From NCBI RefSeq assembly GCF_050947875.1, contig NC_134572.1, forward strand, positions 161,159,105 to 161,223,104: 64,000 nt of DNA. Direction: 5' to 3'. Of this stretch, positions 41,015 through 51,348 are shown one piece after another (the first letter of the stretch is position 1; each line of letters starts with the position of its first letter). The DNA comes from Dermacentor variabilis. Lineage: Eukaryota; Arthropoda; Arachnida; Ixodida; Ixodidae. The notes under the pieces were generated by a model. It ran no database searches. It saw only the letters and a list, made by a program, of their open reading frames with translations, and was not told where the DNA came from. The position numbers were made by a program, and so were the translations under genes.

Positions 41015-42219
41015 TGTAATGATTGGTGTCGGGCATGAAATAGAAGGAAAGGACCAGGCAGGATTCCGTAAAGGCTACTCAACAATAGATCATATTCACA
41101 CTATCAATCAGGTGATAGAGAAATGTGCGGAATATAACCAACCCTTATATATAGCTTTCATTGATTACGAGAAAGCGTTTGATTCTGTCGAAACCTCAGC
41201 AGTCGTGGAGGCATTGCGGAATCAGGGTGTAGACGAGCCGTATGTAAAAATACTGAAAGATATCTATAGCGGCTCCACAGCCACCGTAGTCCTCCATAAG
41301 GAAAGCAACAAAATCCAAATAAAGAAAGGCGTCAGGCAGGGAGATACGATATCTCCAATGCTATTCACAGCGTGTTTACAGGAGGTATTCAGAGACCTGG
41401 ATTGGGAAGAATTGGGGATAAAAGTTAAAGGAGAATACCTTAGTAACTTGCGATTCGCTGATGATATTGCCTTGCTTAGTAACTCAGGGGACCAATTGTA
41501 ATGCATGCTCACTGACCTGGAGAGGCAAAGCAGAAGAGTGGGTCTAAAAAATTAATCTGCAGAAAACTAAAGTAATGCTTAACAGTCTCGGAAGAGAACC
41601 GCAATTTACAATAGGCAGCGAGGCACTGGAAGTCGTAAGGGAATACATCTACTTAGGGCAGGTAGTGACGGCGGATCCGGATCATGAGACGGAAATAATC
41701 AGAAGAATAAGAATGGGCTGGGGTGCGTTTGGCAGGCATTCTCAGATCATGAACAGCAGGTTGCTATTATCCCTCAAGAGAAAAGTATATAATAGCTGTG
41801 TCTTACCAGTACTAACCTACGGGGCAGAAACCTGGAGGCTTACGAAAAGGGTTCTACTCAAATTGAGGACGACGCAACGAGCTATGGAAAGAAGAATGAT
41901 AGGTGTAACGTTAAGGGATAAGAAATAAGCAGATTGGGTGAGGAAACGAACGTGAGTTAATGACATCTTAGTTGAAATCAAGAAAAAGAAATGGACATGG
42001 GCAGGACATGTAATGAGGAGGGAAGATAACCGATGGTCCTTAAGGGTTACGGACTGGATCCCAAGGGAAGGGAATCGTAGCAGGGGGCGGCAGAAAGTTA
42101 GGTGGGCGGATGAGATTAAGAAGTTTGCAGGCATGGCATGGCCACAATTAGTACATGACCGGGGTTGTTGGATAAGTATGGGAGAGGTCTTTGCCTTGCA
42201 GTGGGCGTAACGAGGCTGC

Positions 42220-42251
<32 letters not shown>

Positions 42252-43004
42252 ATGATGAATTAGATTGTAGCTGGCCCATGCCGTTGTCCAATTTATCCCC
42301 GCTGAGAACGTTCTTGAAGATAGAGACTTGTTCTCATCGAGAACGAGGAATATGGGATTTATTTACAGTATCTACATGAGAATGTTACAGTTCATCAGTC
42401 TAGTCTGACTGAAAAAGGAATGCACACCCAGGAACCGCCAACGGCTCCCCAAATACATTCAGTCCTCCCTAGATTCCTAGGTGAGGGAAAACTGCCGTCT
42501 AACCTTCGACCAATGGGAGCGTCCAAAGTCATCATCGTCGACCCGCCTTTGAGGGGGAGAGTTTGTGCACTCACTTCCGCACAGATTTCACTGAACGCAC
42601 CGAGGTGAGAGGGTTTCTTTCAGACAGGAGTCTTGACCCGAGCAGGGGCCTCTTGATCCAAGAACTGACCCCGTAGTCAGAGGACGCTGCGTCTGTCCAT
42701 TGACCGACGACTTCTGGCGCCCGTGCGACCGCAGCTGCAAAATATCTCTTTCCAGGGATTCCCCCGCTCCAAGCAACCCGTGGCGGCGACGGCCAATCCA
42801 CTAACAATGCTTGGTCCGCCGACCGCGTTAGTCATAGCGGCGCCAAGGGGGTGTTGACGCGGCTCATCGTCGTCCCTACAAAGCGAGTCGCCGCAGCAGG
42901 TGGGGAAGGGTTCCAAGGTCGCTTCTGGGAAGCTCGCCACCACCGCAGCTGCAGCTGGCTGGGAAAATTTTGTAGGTTGGTACCCTTGCAGGCCTTTCGT
43001 AACA
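41015..43004 (-). repeat. 5' LTR of G4, split by LINE L2
   Basis: 41015-41043 and 42264-43004 together match the 3' LTR (22347-23118) over its full length. After the LTR the minus strand reads AC then TGGCTGACATCGC, a candidate primer-binding site. L2 lies between duplicates ATGAAATAG and ATGAATTAG. Confidence 0.82.
41044..42254 (+). mobile_element. RTE/BovB-type LINE L2, 5'-truncated
   Basis: Starts in the RT at DQAGFRKGYSTIDHIHT and carries IAFIDYEKAFDSVE (motif A), VRQGDTISPMLFTACLQEVF (motif B), LRFADDIALLSNSGDQL (motif C intact) followed by a stop. The C-terminal domain is at 41575-41928 and beyond. The (GCT)n(GAT)n tail is at 42218-42254. Flanked by a 9-bp duplication with one mismatch (41035-41043, 42255-42263). 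The truncated 5' end is typical of target-primed insertion. Confidence 0.87.
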
Positions 43005-43223
43005 GTGGCTGACGACGCATAGGTGACAGCGACCGTCAACGTAGAGAAGGAGAACGGCGGGTAGCGAAGGGTAGATGGCCGGGTATCGCTGACAGAGGAC
43101 GCGGCTTAAGGGGCAGCCATGGGTACAGTCAGTGCGTAGGTCGCATTAGTCATGGTGTCGGTGGGCAACGTACGATTGCGGAGCTCCAGGGTGACTTGAG
43201 GGATTCCAGCAATCTCCCCCAGA
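43005..43223 (-). pseudogene. G3 leader and gag start
   Basis: After the G3 5' LTR the minus strand has TC then TGGGGGAGATTGCTGG (possible primer site), then an ATG at 43151-43153 reading MTNATYALTVPMAAP and a stop. About 50 codons remain before G4 interrupts. The rest of gag is not found on the other side of G4 (22346 leads quickly to protease). Confidence 0.55.
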
Positions 43224-43375
43224 TGCAATTATGTTTAATCAAAGGTTTGAAGCAGCAGATAAACAGCAGCCTAGCAGCACTGAAGAGCCCGAGCTCTCTT
43301 GCAAATGACAGCACGGGTCGTCGTCTTCGTCTCCGAGCTACTATCGGAAACACGAGGCGCGTCTGCTTCATTACA
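43224..43375 (-). repeat. 5' LTR of G3
   Basis: 152 bp, TGCAATTATG...TTCATTACA on the + strand, the same length as 18612-18763. It is followed by the AGCT duplication at 43376-43379. Confidence 0.85.
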
Positions 43376-43509
43376 AGCTTGAGAAACCAGTTCTCCCTTT
43401 AAGAGCTGCTTTTTCATTAGCAGTTCTACAGGCAAACATACAGTTATACATAGCAGTAGAGCTCAGCAATTTACAACTGTTGTCTTAAGAGTTTTTCTCC
43501 TATACCTAG

Positions 43510-43608
43510 GTTTCCATGAGGCTATTGGAGATACTATTGCTCTCTCTGTTGCCACGCCGAAACACCTGAAGGCAGTTGGCCTCCTGCAAAACAGAATGGA
43601 GGACGAAG
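43510..43608 (+). CDS. ACE: ACE-like peptidase M2, exon c (third zinc ligand)
   Basis: 99 bp. It completes Gly and reads FHEAIGDTIALSVATPKHLKAVGLL..., ending MEDE-G. The Glu of FHEAIGD is the third zinc ligand (testis-ACE Glu411). The acceptor is CCTATACCTAG at 43499-43509 and the donor is GAAG|GTACAG at 43609. Phases 1 and 1 match exon b and exon d exactly. The exon is too short for a long open frame, and it was found by looking for the missing zinc ligand. It lies 134 bp from the end of the 24.8-kb G3 nest. Confidence 0.94.
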
Positions 43609-44798
43609 GTACAGTGCAAACGTGTACATTATAAACTTTTTTCGTAGAGATTGTGTCGTGAAAGTTCAGACACAGGAATAGAGAAATAACACCAATAGTG
43701 AAATAAAATAGGTAATTTAATGTAAGTGCATCATAATGTATGTGTGAATAGGTTGTGCGCGACGTCACCCAAGCAGCTTGTCGCCGTGACAGTTCTCCGA
43801 TATGACGCTTAGGATAACGTCAGAGTATCATATAGCGTATCATGTAGCATAATGCGGATTACCTGATTCCACAGGCAAAGCAAAGCCTAGGTAGGACAGG
43901 CCCTTGCTCGATTGGTTGTGGTGCAGTGCTGGAGCCGCGTGAGACGCCAACGGACGCCGCTGCTCAGTGCTGCTTCACCAATATGGCGCATAGGATGGCG
44001 TTAGCGCAAGCCCTCGCCCCCTACAGATAAAATGTACTAGTATCAATACCTACGTGTTTCATTCACGACAAACTTAAAATAGAAGAAGCATGTTAGAAAA
44101 ATTAGCAATAAGGCAACGGAATGCCAGTAAACACAAAGCAGATAACATTTTTTTAAAATCTACAAAAAGCAAACGTACGAATATGATTATATAAGGGGCA
44201 TAAAAAAGTGCATCCCCACAAATTAAATAAATTTTGATATGCTAAAATTTACCACTTCAACTGAAGGAAGACACTCAGTACTTAGAGTTCAGATTGAGGC
44301 AGAGTCACTACCTTGTAATATTTCGTTTTCTGTAAGACGGTGTACACCCTTTATATTATCATATAGTTTTATCCTGTTATAAAGAAGTTTAACGTCTCCC
44401 AGTCTTCCACATGTGTGCAAAGGTTTGACTGCAGAGTTAAAGAACAGTTTGCTTCATGCCAAGACAAAGACTGCACGCTAGCAATGCAAATACATTTATA
44501 TTTGGCACAAAGCCCGCCATAATATGCTTAAATTTGGTCATAAGCAATAAAATAAGATTTCAAATGAATGAGTTTGTCAGCTGGCCCACATTAATGAGAT
44601 TGCCACGCAATTTTAAATCAATAAGATATACATTGTTCGATATGCAAGTTTAAAAAATCAAGGGCAATGAAAGTGGCAGGACAGGGAACTTTTCGAATAC
44701 TGGAGTAGTGTGAATATGACGAGCACATGAGAAAGTCCACATCAACGCACAGACAGTGTGCTATCTTCCTACAGCAATCTTTCTTTTGAGGTTCTACG
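43609..44798. other. Intron 3, first part; no feature recognised
   Basis: AT-rich. Related text 'ccgatatgacgcttaggat' (43798-43816) and 'ccaatatggcgcataggat' (43977-43995) suggests an old repeated unit about 180 bp apart. No coding sequence is seen. Confidence 0.5.
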
Positions 44799-45018
44799 GG
44801 CCGCCGTGGTTGCATTAGTGGCTGTGGTGTTGGGCTGCTAAGCACTACGTCGCGGGATCAACTCCCGGTCATGCGGTTGCATTTCGATGGGGGCGACATG
44901 TGAAAACACCAGTGTGCATAGATTTAGGTGCACGGTCCAGTGTTTCCGAGTCCCCCACTACGACGTGCCTCATAATCAGACCGTAGATTTGGCCCGTAAA
45001 ACCCCATAATTATTTTTT
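44799..45018 (+). repeat. Tick tRNA-derived SINE, copy B
   Basis: Same order of landmarks as copy A: GCCGTGGTTGCATTAGTGG, GTCGCGGGATCAACTCC, TTAGGTGCACGG, TCCGAGTCCCCCACTACG and CGTAAAACCCCATAATT. A short deletion removes most of the 'aagaaccccaggtgg' portion. Confidence 0.82.
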
Positions 45019-45057
45019 AATTTGAGGTACCGTAATTTGAGGTGTGCAGTCTGATAA

Positions 45058-45212
45058 TACATGGTTCGGCGAGCACATAAACAACAGATAGAATTACTGA
45101 TAACATTCCCGTAAGTTCCAAATCATGCAGGCGCCCTTTGCGCTGAGCTGTAATGTTTAACATTTGCTAGCCGGTGAAAACCGGCCACTGGGGAAACACA
45201 AACAAGTAAACG
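45058..45212 (-). repeat. Diverged fragment of a G2-family LTR
   Basis: The stretch 'acagatagaattactgataacattcc', split by changes, through 'catgcaggcgcc' to 'aaacacaaacaagtaaacg' follows the U3 end of the G2 LTR in order. The rest of the LTR is missing. SINE copy C lies next to it. Confidence 0.6.
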
Positions 45213-45218
45213 TTTAAG

Positions 45219-45450
45219 AATTAAATTATGACATTTTACGTGCCAAAACCACTTTCTGGTGATAAGGCATGCCGTATTGGAGGACTCCGGAAATTTCGAC
45301 CAACTGGGTTCTTAAACGTTCACCTAAATCTAAGTACACGGGTGTTTTCGCATTCGGCCCCCATCGGAATGCGGCCCCGCGGCCGGGATTCGATTCCGCG
45401 GCCTCGTGCTCAGCAGCCTAACGCCATAGCCACTGAGCAACCACGGCGGG
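45219..45450 (-). repeat. Tick tRNA-derived SINE, copy C
   Basis: Complement of the SINE: tail 'aattaaattatg' at the left, head 'gctcagtggctatggcgtt' at the right. Flanking text AAACGTTTAAGA (left) and AGACGTTTCAAT (right) looks like an imperfect target duplication. Confidence 0.85.
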
Positions 45451-48400
45451 TAAATAGACGTTTCAATATCTTTGCCTTACCTGTAACAGGACGTGTGCAA
45501 GAGCGTAAACTTGTTAAGAGTTAACAAAAATAACAAATGAAAAAGCTCAGACTTAAAGTTTAATCTCAACCCATCGGCAAGAATTGTAATTGTTTATTCG
45601 GAAAGGCAAGGAAAGACTTGTGAACCAAAACATCATCAACCCTGCCAATCTACTCAGCCTTCATAATCAGAAGAGTCAGCTCACACCCATTTCTGCCGGT
45701 AATGCGAATGCATCTTCCAAACAGTGATGAAAACTACACTTCAAGCAACCCGATCTTGTGCCATTTTGCGTAAACAATGTTGCGCCATTCTTTTCACCAT
45801 GTTAAATGTTGATGTAGTTTATCATGCACACATCTCCCTGTTTGGCCTATGTAGCTTCATCCAGTACTCAATTGGACGCGATGAATGATGCATGCACTGC
45901 ATTTGAGAAGATTGTTTCTGTACTTCTTTCTTACATTTCACCTTTGCAGCTTTTCCTGGTTTTGTATTCTTGCAATAAAGGCGGCCTATATGCAGAGAAG
46001 ACAACAGTGATGCCCGCTCGTCATGGTACATTAAGTTGTGCAAAAGGGGTGGTTAAAAACAACTACAGCAAACTTTTTCTTGTCAGTGTTTGCGGCTCTT
46101 GCACTTGATTACATGTCCTACCTCTGCTGGGGTTGGTTGAGCTAGCCTTCTCGAACGGACACCAGTACATGACTAGGGCAGCCAACCTGGCGAAAGCGTG
46201 TGGCCTACAACTTGAGGCTCGCGTTCACTAAATACTGACGCTACTTTTTTAATGCATTACTGAAGCACCTTGTTGCTACACTCTTTTCCTCAAGTTTACA
46301 ATGGGAGTAACGGAATAATACGCGTAGTCCGAAGCGCACACCTGTTGGACATGCAAGCAACTCATACGCGTAATGCTTGGCTAGATTCGTGAGGCGGCCT
46401 TAAATAGACTTTGCCACTGCTCCTGGTGCATTGCTTTTTCTTGCACATTTGCTTCACGTATTGGTGACTCTTGCAGATAGTGTGCGCGCGCAATAGTAAA
46501 CCTGGTGGATCGAAAATCCTAATAGCGCACTAAAGTGCCCCAACAATGAAGGAACTGTGTTTAAATCGACGCTACAGTGTAACTCACAAGGCGAGGCCAA
46601 TGGAAGACCGTCAGTGCTGCTAGCGCCCAGTGCATGTATTATCGGTTCGATTGCGCAAAGCAGCTGTTGCATAGTGGTCAGAATGCTGAGCATAAAAATT
46701 TCAAAGTAATTGATTCAAATCTCTGCTGATATATATTTCTCCTGACGTTGTCATTCATGAATCAAAGCTTGATAAATGAATGACTAGACATGACCTAATC
46801 GTCATTCATAAGCACGCTGTGTGACTGGAAGTCCTGATACTTCACTATTGCCTGAGAAACTCGGCGCTTTATCCTAAGCCACACAGAAAATAGGGGGCAC
46901 ACGAAATTTCGCACCTTACAAAGCGCAGCCGTGTAATCCTTGCTTTTAATTTGACACAGTGTTGTGACAGGAGGCTTACGGCACGCTTTGCCCTTGCGGA
47001 CTGAAATGTCAAGAGGTTTGATACCCCTCAAGTGCCAGCCTCCCATCTAAAGAAAAATTGCGCTACTTTTACATCAGTAAATAACACCTCAAAACTAAAT
47101 ACCAAGTAACAATCAGTTAGAAAATCATCCTAACTGGGTCATTTGACAGGATTATGCTAGAAGGTTACATGCACACTCTCCAGTTGATGAACTAAGTGTC
47201 GAGGTGTCGAACAGTTTGCAAATATCAGCATCGTCTGACAATAAATCTGTAACTTTTGCATGAGCAAACTGTGTTTCCATTGCAAGAACAAGGTGGCAAT
47301 ATGTTAGCCTACAACGAGCACGAGTGCTCCACAGTTCATTAGCCCAGAAAACCATTCCAGCGCTTCTTCACTTCCTGAAGACTACAGACTTGAGTGCCCG
47401 ACTGTAGACATGTTGCACCTAACTTAGTGCATGTGAAAGTGCGATATAGACTCATGTTTTCTCTCCCTCTTTTTCACTCCCCCTCACCACGTGTAGGGCA
47501 GCAAACTGGACTCAGTCTGGTTAACCTCTCTGCCTTTCTTTCGTCCGCTTTCTGCCTCTCTTCCCCAGCCTAAATGACACCACCTGTTTCCACGGGGGTT
47601 AGAACATGTGTAAAGTGTATAATTATTTTTTACGTACACAGTGGAAGGACGAAAAAAAACCAAGGCAGACTTAAATGTTATTTTATGCTCTTTTACAATG
47701 TTTATTTTGCACGGAAGGCTGACAGGTTGTCTTTAATAACTGGAGAGGTTAGTTTGGCTACAGGCTTGGGATGATATTTCTAGTGGCCACGATGAAGAAT
47801 AAAAAAGAATATAAAAAACACTCAGGTGTATCGAGTGTTTCATTGTACATTGAATAATTATTGTATTAGAAGATATATTCTAATTGTTCTTAAAGCGTTT
47901 TTCATAACATATATGGCACAGTTGTACCCGCTCGCTGTAATTGTTTTTGCAAAGCATTTTTTGCCTCCTGTTTACTGGTTTACTAGGTTTCCTAGTCTAC
48001 AATTGTGAACAACTCTGGGACTACACAGCTGCGCACTCAAGCCACAAGTCTTATTTAGGCGCCTGTATAGTTTCAATAATCATTCATTTATTTATTATTA
48101 ATGTTTGATTGATTTATTTCTTTATGCATGCATCCATGCATGCTAGTGAGTGCTTATGCAGACACACTCAAAGCACTCAGACATGCTTCGATGTGGTGCT
48201 CAGCGGAACTGTTTAATAGAATGGGCAGTTGCGCTAGTTGGTGTTTCACCATAGGGAAACTAGAGCACCGGGTCGATGAAACACGAACGAAAACAAGTAC
48301 AAGCGCTTCACTGAGTGCTTGTATATGCCCTCTTTTAACATATTTCATCGCCTCGGCGCTCAAGTTTTGCAATAAAATGGACTGTTTAAGCTGCTTGAAC

Positions 48401-48755
48401 TCGCGAATGTTAGAGTGCTCACCGAACTTTAAGCATGTATTGGTACAAGCAGTTCACACATCTTGGCTGAGCGCTCAAAGATCCAAAAGCTTTAGGAGTA
48501 CATAATTTTAACACCTGAAAGAGACATTGCACTGCCACGGCGAGACCATGTACGACTATCTAATATTTAAAGAAAGATACACTTGATGTGCTGAATAACC
48601 CCCGACCAGACATGCGGAGAGGGCGGGGAGCGTAACACCCCGTGATTACAACAAATGAATGATCTACGGTAATGACTACAAAAAAAAATGGGAAACAGAG
48701 TGGTGTGAAAAAGTAGGTGAGGACAAACCTGCAGCCCTGTCATCCTGCATTCCAG
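45451..48755. other. Intron 3, second part; no feature recognised
   Basis: No exon or element was recognised. Simple AT-rich tracts occur near 48075-48120. A short imperfect stem-loop, ACAAGCGCT/AGTGCTTGT, lies at about 48298-48322. Frames of 80-125 codons here have no known motif. The splice phases of exons c and d match, so no exon is required between them. Confidence 0.5.
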
Positions 48756-48900
48756 AAACGGACATCAACTATCTGCACAGTATTGCCATGAGCAAAGTGG
48801 CTATCATCCCCTCGGCTTACATTTTTGACCTCTGGAGGTGGAACGTGTTCAAGGGCAACTACAAGCCGCGACATTACAACAAGGCTTGGTGGACCCTGCT
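48756..48900 (+). CDS. ACE: ACE-like peptidase M2, exon d (chloride-site WW segment)
   Basis: Reads (E)TDINYLHSIAMSKVAIIPSAYI, FDLWRWNVFKGNYKP and YNKAWWTL-L. It matches the family block INFL..MAL.K.AF.P...L.D.WRW.VF.G...YN..WW.L. The acceptor is ATTCCAG at 48749-48755 and the donor is CTGCT|GTGAGT at 48901, phase 2. The residue after WWTL is fixed as Leu by the bases CT. In testis ACE this is Arg489, a chloride ligand. The next exon was not found in the window. Confidence 0.92.
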
Positions 48901-50086
48901 GTGAGTGTCAGTTCACAATGAATTGAAAGTATCATGGCTTGCTGGCCGATTAATGGCATTTAACAACCTCAGGCAACACCATGGCTAAGAGAGATGCATT
49001 AGCGAAGGATTCCAAAATAATTTTGACTGCCAAGGGTACTTCAAAATGCAGCGAAATGTTCTTTACATAAATATTTTGCATTTACTTCCATCAAACGCAC
49101 CCTTCAAAATCAAGCTCGCAGCATCGTGCTCCAAAGTGGAACATATCGTGGCTCGTGCCTGCCTTAGAAAAAAAAGCATTTAACAATGTGGTATATGCAC
49201 GTTGCACGCATTACCTGCAAAATTAAAACAGAGAGGAAAAATAACGCAACAAGAGACCAAAGAAAGACGACAAATCCATAACTCTGCCTCAAACTACCAC
49301 GTCACGCAACGCAGGCTTTGCATGATATATAGCCACCGACAGAAAATATTTAGAAAACTACCACCGGGAAAAAAAGTGTAGTGACGTGCACACCTACGTC
49401 ACCTGTTAAACTGCACCCTTGCGTCAAATATGTACTTACTGCTCACAAATTTTCACAGAGTGAATTTTTGTCCATATACAATACTTAAAAAATGTCAGAG
49501 ATTACGCTCGTCGATATTTCATGACGAAACATTTGAGCATGCAAAAAACTACGGACACAGAAGGGGTAAGATGAGCACGAGCACTAACCATCGTCGACCA
49601 AATTTTATTACTGAGAGCTCGCTATTTATGCCTGTAATATCACAAGTAGACGCCACACACGCACGGCTTGACCAAATCCTGCGTTATCGAGACATTTATT
49701 CTGTAGGTCATGGTCGACTCACATACTGCGGCATAGTAGCTCTACCTTTTCGTTCATTAGTTCTCTAGGTTGTCACCGTCTGTTTGCTATGTCTTCGTTG
49801 CACTTATGATACAGCTCTTCTATGATATGGCATTTGCATGTAATATGGTCTAGCTAAATTTTTCTCCTGGTCACGACCATCACAGAGAATTAAGCCATAA
49901 AAACATAAAATATGTTAACTATGGTTATTTGAAACATAGCAATAATTAGGTAAAGGGAAAGCGGCCGAAAATATCGCTTGCTGCAAGTAGAAACAAAGCC
50001 ACATCTTCTACATAATGCGTGGGCTGCATTACTAATTCAGATACTGCGGTATCCAGGCTTTGCTGTTTGTGTACAATGTTAGCCCG
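48901..50086. other. Intron 4 start; no feature recognised
   Basis: Begins with the consensus donor GTGAGT. No repeat family or exon was recognised. Frames are short and without motifs. Confidence 0.5.
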
Positions 50087-50193
<107 letters not shown>

Positions 50194-50310
50194 CTGGCAT
50201 CCCCTTCGAAACGGGATGGTGGCGAAAAGTCACTTAGTCTGGTTGAACCAATCAGGTAACCTATACATGCTTATCAGTTTGTCATTTTGCCGATAGTTTT
50301 ACAATCTTTA
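50194..50310 (+). repeat. Single copy of the ~300-bp tick repeat, 5' part
   Basis: CTGGCATCCCCTTCGAAACGGG, split here by one differing base from other copies, then 'tggcgaaaagtcacttag' and 'cctatacatgcttatcag'. These are the same landmarks as the tandem units at 56098-57137 and 62805-63520. Confidence 0.6.
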
Positions 50311-51323
50311 CAAGTTTTGTGTTGTAAGTTTGTCAAGGTAAGACCGAAGTAATTCATCTCGGCAAATTTACTGCACTTATGCTGCTGCTCCATTCCTAGG
50401 TTCTTACCCTCTCTGGCGATCAAAATACTTGCCTACAACGCAATCTTCAAATTGTCTCCGAAAATGTGTCAAACTTGTGCAGCCATAAAGCCAAACATTT
50501 CCTACATCATGAAGGCTTCCACAAAAACTGAGGCGAGTTCAAGGAGCTACTGCAGTGCCTTCCCTTGTTAGAATAAGAGGTTGAAAGCAAATCAAGTTCG
50601 ATGAGGCTTTTACATGAGCTACCAGCGTTAGTGGTATACCTTTGTCAATTGCCGTATTTACTCGCGTAAGACCTGCAGTCCCTCATTGGAGGTCAGAATT
50701 GTTGCAAAATAAGTTTCACCAATAATTGCTTTTTGAACGCATAGTACTCTGTAGAAGTTGATACAGTTACTAAATGTTTAAAAGTTGCTGGAATATCTCA
50801 ACTGCATAAGAGGCACCAAGGAAGGACATTTTTTGGGAGCGTGTCAATGATGTAGTAGGATCCACTGCCGATGGGCGCAACATCAAGAGCAATGAAGGAT
50901 TAATCACAATTTAATCAGTGGTGCTGAACATTGAATAAATGTATGTAGCTAGTGTTTGCGTTATTCTGCGCATCATCTACTTTGGCATTATGGGATAAGC
51001 AAACATAGCTATTGAAGAATGGTGCACAGAATTGCAAATCTGTCAGGTCGAGTGCCTTTTCCCACACCATGAAAAGAGGGCGAATTCTCTACAGTGCATC
51101 ACCCCAAACGTCGACAAATGAGGCATGGCATCCTATTAAGGTTTTGAAGCTACCTTATGCTGAATTGTCATGAATGAGAATTTATTATAAGGACATTCTT
51201 TCCTGTGAAATTGCATGTGTAAAAGGTTGTGTCCTCTTTCCTACAACAAGTGAAACGAGCCAAGCTTGCTGCTCAAAGAATCAAACTTATTGCAAAATTA
51301 GTTAAAGTAAATTCTATAGTTTT
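50311..51323. other. Non-coding stretch without recognised features
   Basis: AT-rich, no frame with a known motif, and no SINE or LTR landmarks. A search by eye for the next ACE exon (the QFQFH..LC segment) found nothing here. Confidence 0.5.
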
Positions 51324-51348
51324 ATCATCATCATCATCATCAGCCTAG

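Larger units (their letters stand above)
22347..43004 (-). mobile_element. Gmr1-like Ty3 retrotransposon G4 (integrase upstream of RT), split by Penelope, L2 and a TTAA element
   Basis: The 3' LTR is 22347-23118 and the 5' LTR is 41015-43004 (770 bp after removing LINE L2). Reading the minus strand the order is gag with SCAN-like segment, CCHC knuckle, protease-like domain, integrase, RT, RNase H, 3' LTR. The RT and RNase H halves are separated by the Penelope dimer at matching 11-bp duplicates, and the integrase by a 1.5-kb DNA element. Removing the insertions gives one co-linear element of about 7.1 kb. No clean target duplication is seen (GCAGG versus GTGGC). Reading frames are broken. Confidence 0.82.
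18612..43375 (-). mobile_element. Ty3/gypsy LTR retrotransposon G3, outermost element of the intron 2 nest
   Basis: Two 152-bp LTRs (18612-18763 and 43224-43375) in the same minus orientation are flanked by the exact 4-bp duplication AGCT (18608-18611 and 43376-43379). Without the G4 nest (22347-43004) the element is only about 4.1 kb. It holds a stub of gag, a protease with DTG changed to NTG, RT-RNase H and a decayed integrase. It lies wholly inside ACE intron 2, 134 bp before exon c. About 1 kb of gag expected for the family is not present beside the G4 insertion. Confidence 0.85.

Noticed and set aside
42677..43039. Minus-strand frames in 42571-43039 as genes
   Set aside because: The same stretch is repeated at 22686-23118 and has the position and ends of the G4 LTR. 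The frames are chance openings in GC-rich LTR sequence.
48297..48322. Stem-loop ACAAGCGCT/AGTGCTTGT as a second Penelope-type terminus
   Set aside because: It is short and imperfect, with no coding region or duplication nearby. Not enough to call an element.
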